A stretch of DNA of 64,000 nt from Parietichytrium sp. I65-24A. Its lineage: Eukaryota; Sar; Bigyra; Thraustochytrida; Thraustochytriidae. This document shows, one piece after another, positions 63,612 through 64,000 of this stretch. A model generated the notes under the pieces. That model was not told the DNA's origin. It did not search any database and saw only the letters and a program-made list of their open reading frames with translations. The DNA lies in NCBI GenBank assembly GCA_012862575.1, contig BLSF01000067.1:1-64000 (forward strand). The letters are read 5' to 3'. The position numbers and the translations under genes are program-made. Numbering within the stretch: the first letter of the stretch is position 1; every line of letters begins with the position of its first letter.

Positions 63612-64000
63612 ATGGCTGCCACGGGGCAGGAAAAGTACGAGCTGCAGAGAGAGGTCGGGAGAGGAGCTTTCGGGGAGGTGTATCTTGCGGAGCGCAAGGA
63701 AGATGGTCTGAAAGTTGCAATCAAGAAAATGAAGCGGTCTTCAGGAATTGCTGGAATTGACTGGACTGCGCTGAGAGAGGTCAAGTTGCTGCAAGAGATC
63801 AAACATCCGAACGTTGTGGAGGTGAGTTACAGTAGATTTGCCTGTTTTGGCTCTCTCGCCAACTCTACGTTTTGCTAAAGATATGAAATATTTGCAGCTG
63901 GTCGACGTGTACGCGCTAAAGGATAGTATGAACATGGTGATGGAGTTTTGCCCTTTTGACATGAAGAAGGTTATTGACAACAGAAGTATCCTCTTGTCCG
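63612..64000 (+). CDS. CDK7-like kinase, N-terminal part, cut by window end
   Basis: The ATG at 63612 (context AAATGG) opens MAATGQEKYELQREVGRGAF. Exon 1 ends at 63821, followed by an intron 63822-63897 (76 bp, donor GTGAGT, acceptor CAG), then exon 2 continues past the window. Visible features are the Gly loop GRGAFGEVY, the ATP Lys in VAIKKM, and an alphaC with GIDWTALREVKLLQEIKHPN. This replaces the PSTAIRE of cell-cycle CDKs with the N-x-T-A-L-R-E pattern of CDK7-type (TFIIH and CAK) kinases. After splicing, VVELVDVYALKDSMNMVMEF then CPFDMKKVIDN follows. The catalytic loop and T-loop lie outside, so CDK7 versus a relative such as CDK20 cannot be settled. Confidence 0.78.

Overview
The window is nuclear DNA from a unicellular eukaryote that builds a cilium. 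Evidence: short GT-AG introns (61-96 bp) with strong GTAAGT or GTGAGT donors, ER signal peptidase, cytosolic ribosomal protein eS8, mitochondrial import-type N-termini, a TMEM138 ciliary transition-zone protein, a CM1 gamma-tubulin activator and an XMAP215-type TOG protein. A calcium-dependent-type kinase and a secreted protein with a long PTxSPT stalk fit a stramenopile such as a thraustochytrid; this taxonomic guess is inference. Most genes have one exon.

Layout. 0.2-4 kb: two mitochondrial genes on the minus strand (OXA1 insertase; succinyl-CoA ligase alpha), each with one intron. 4-9.5 kb: gene-free. 9.5-15.5 kb: two small unknown proteins, a membrane-anchored sulfotransferase and a mitochondrial group 3 LEA-like stress protein. 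15.5-27.3 kb: mostly gene-free, with one secreted protein ending in tandem Cys-rich repeats at 18.2-19.8 kb. 27.3-31.4 kb: a 1,361-residue secreted two-module adhesin-like protein. 31.7-34.3 kb: a longin-type R-SNARE and eS8. 36.2-48.0 kb: two large cytoskeletal genes in tandem, a CM1 coiled-coil protein and a 2.4 kb-residue TOG-array protein. 48.6-55.7 kb: a small membrane protein, a membrane-anchored gamma-glutamylcyclotransferase-like protein, an ABCD-type transporter, SEC11 (four exons) and a CDPK-like kinase. 58.6-64 kb: an unknown Ser/Lys-rich protein, TMEM138 (four exons), a 510-base assembly gap, an AT-rich small membrane ORF, and the start of a CDK7-like kinase cut by the window end.

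Functional themes are mitochondrial biogenesis and stress protection, secretion and cell surface (SEC11, SNARE, two secreted Cys-rich proteins, sulfotransferase), and microtubule nucleation with ciliary structure. I see no retroelement reverse transcriptase, no CRISPR array, no rRNA and no convincing complete tRNA. The most notable observations are an R-SNARE whose zero-layer residue is Leu, a GGCT-fold protein whose catalytic Glu position is Lys, a mitochondrial LEA protein, paired CM1 and TOG genes, and two short motifs dispersed through the gene-free DNA.
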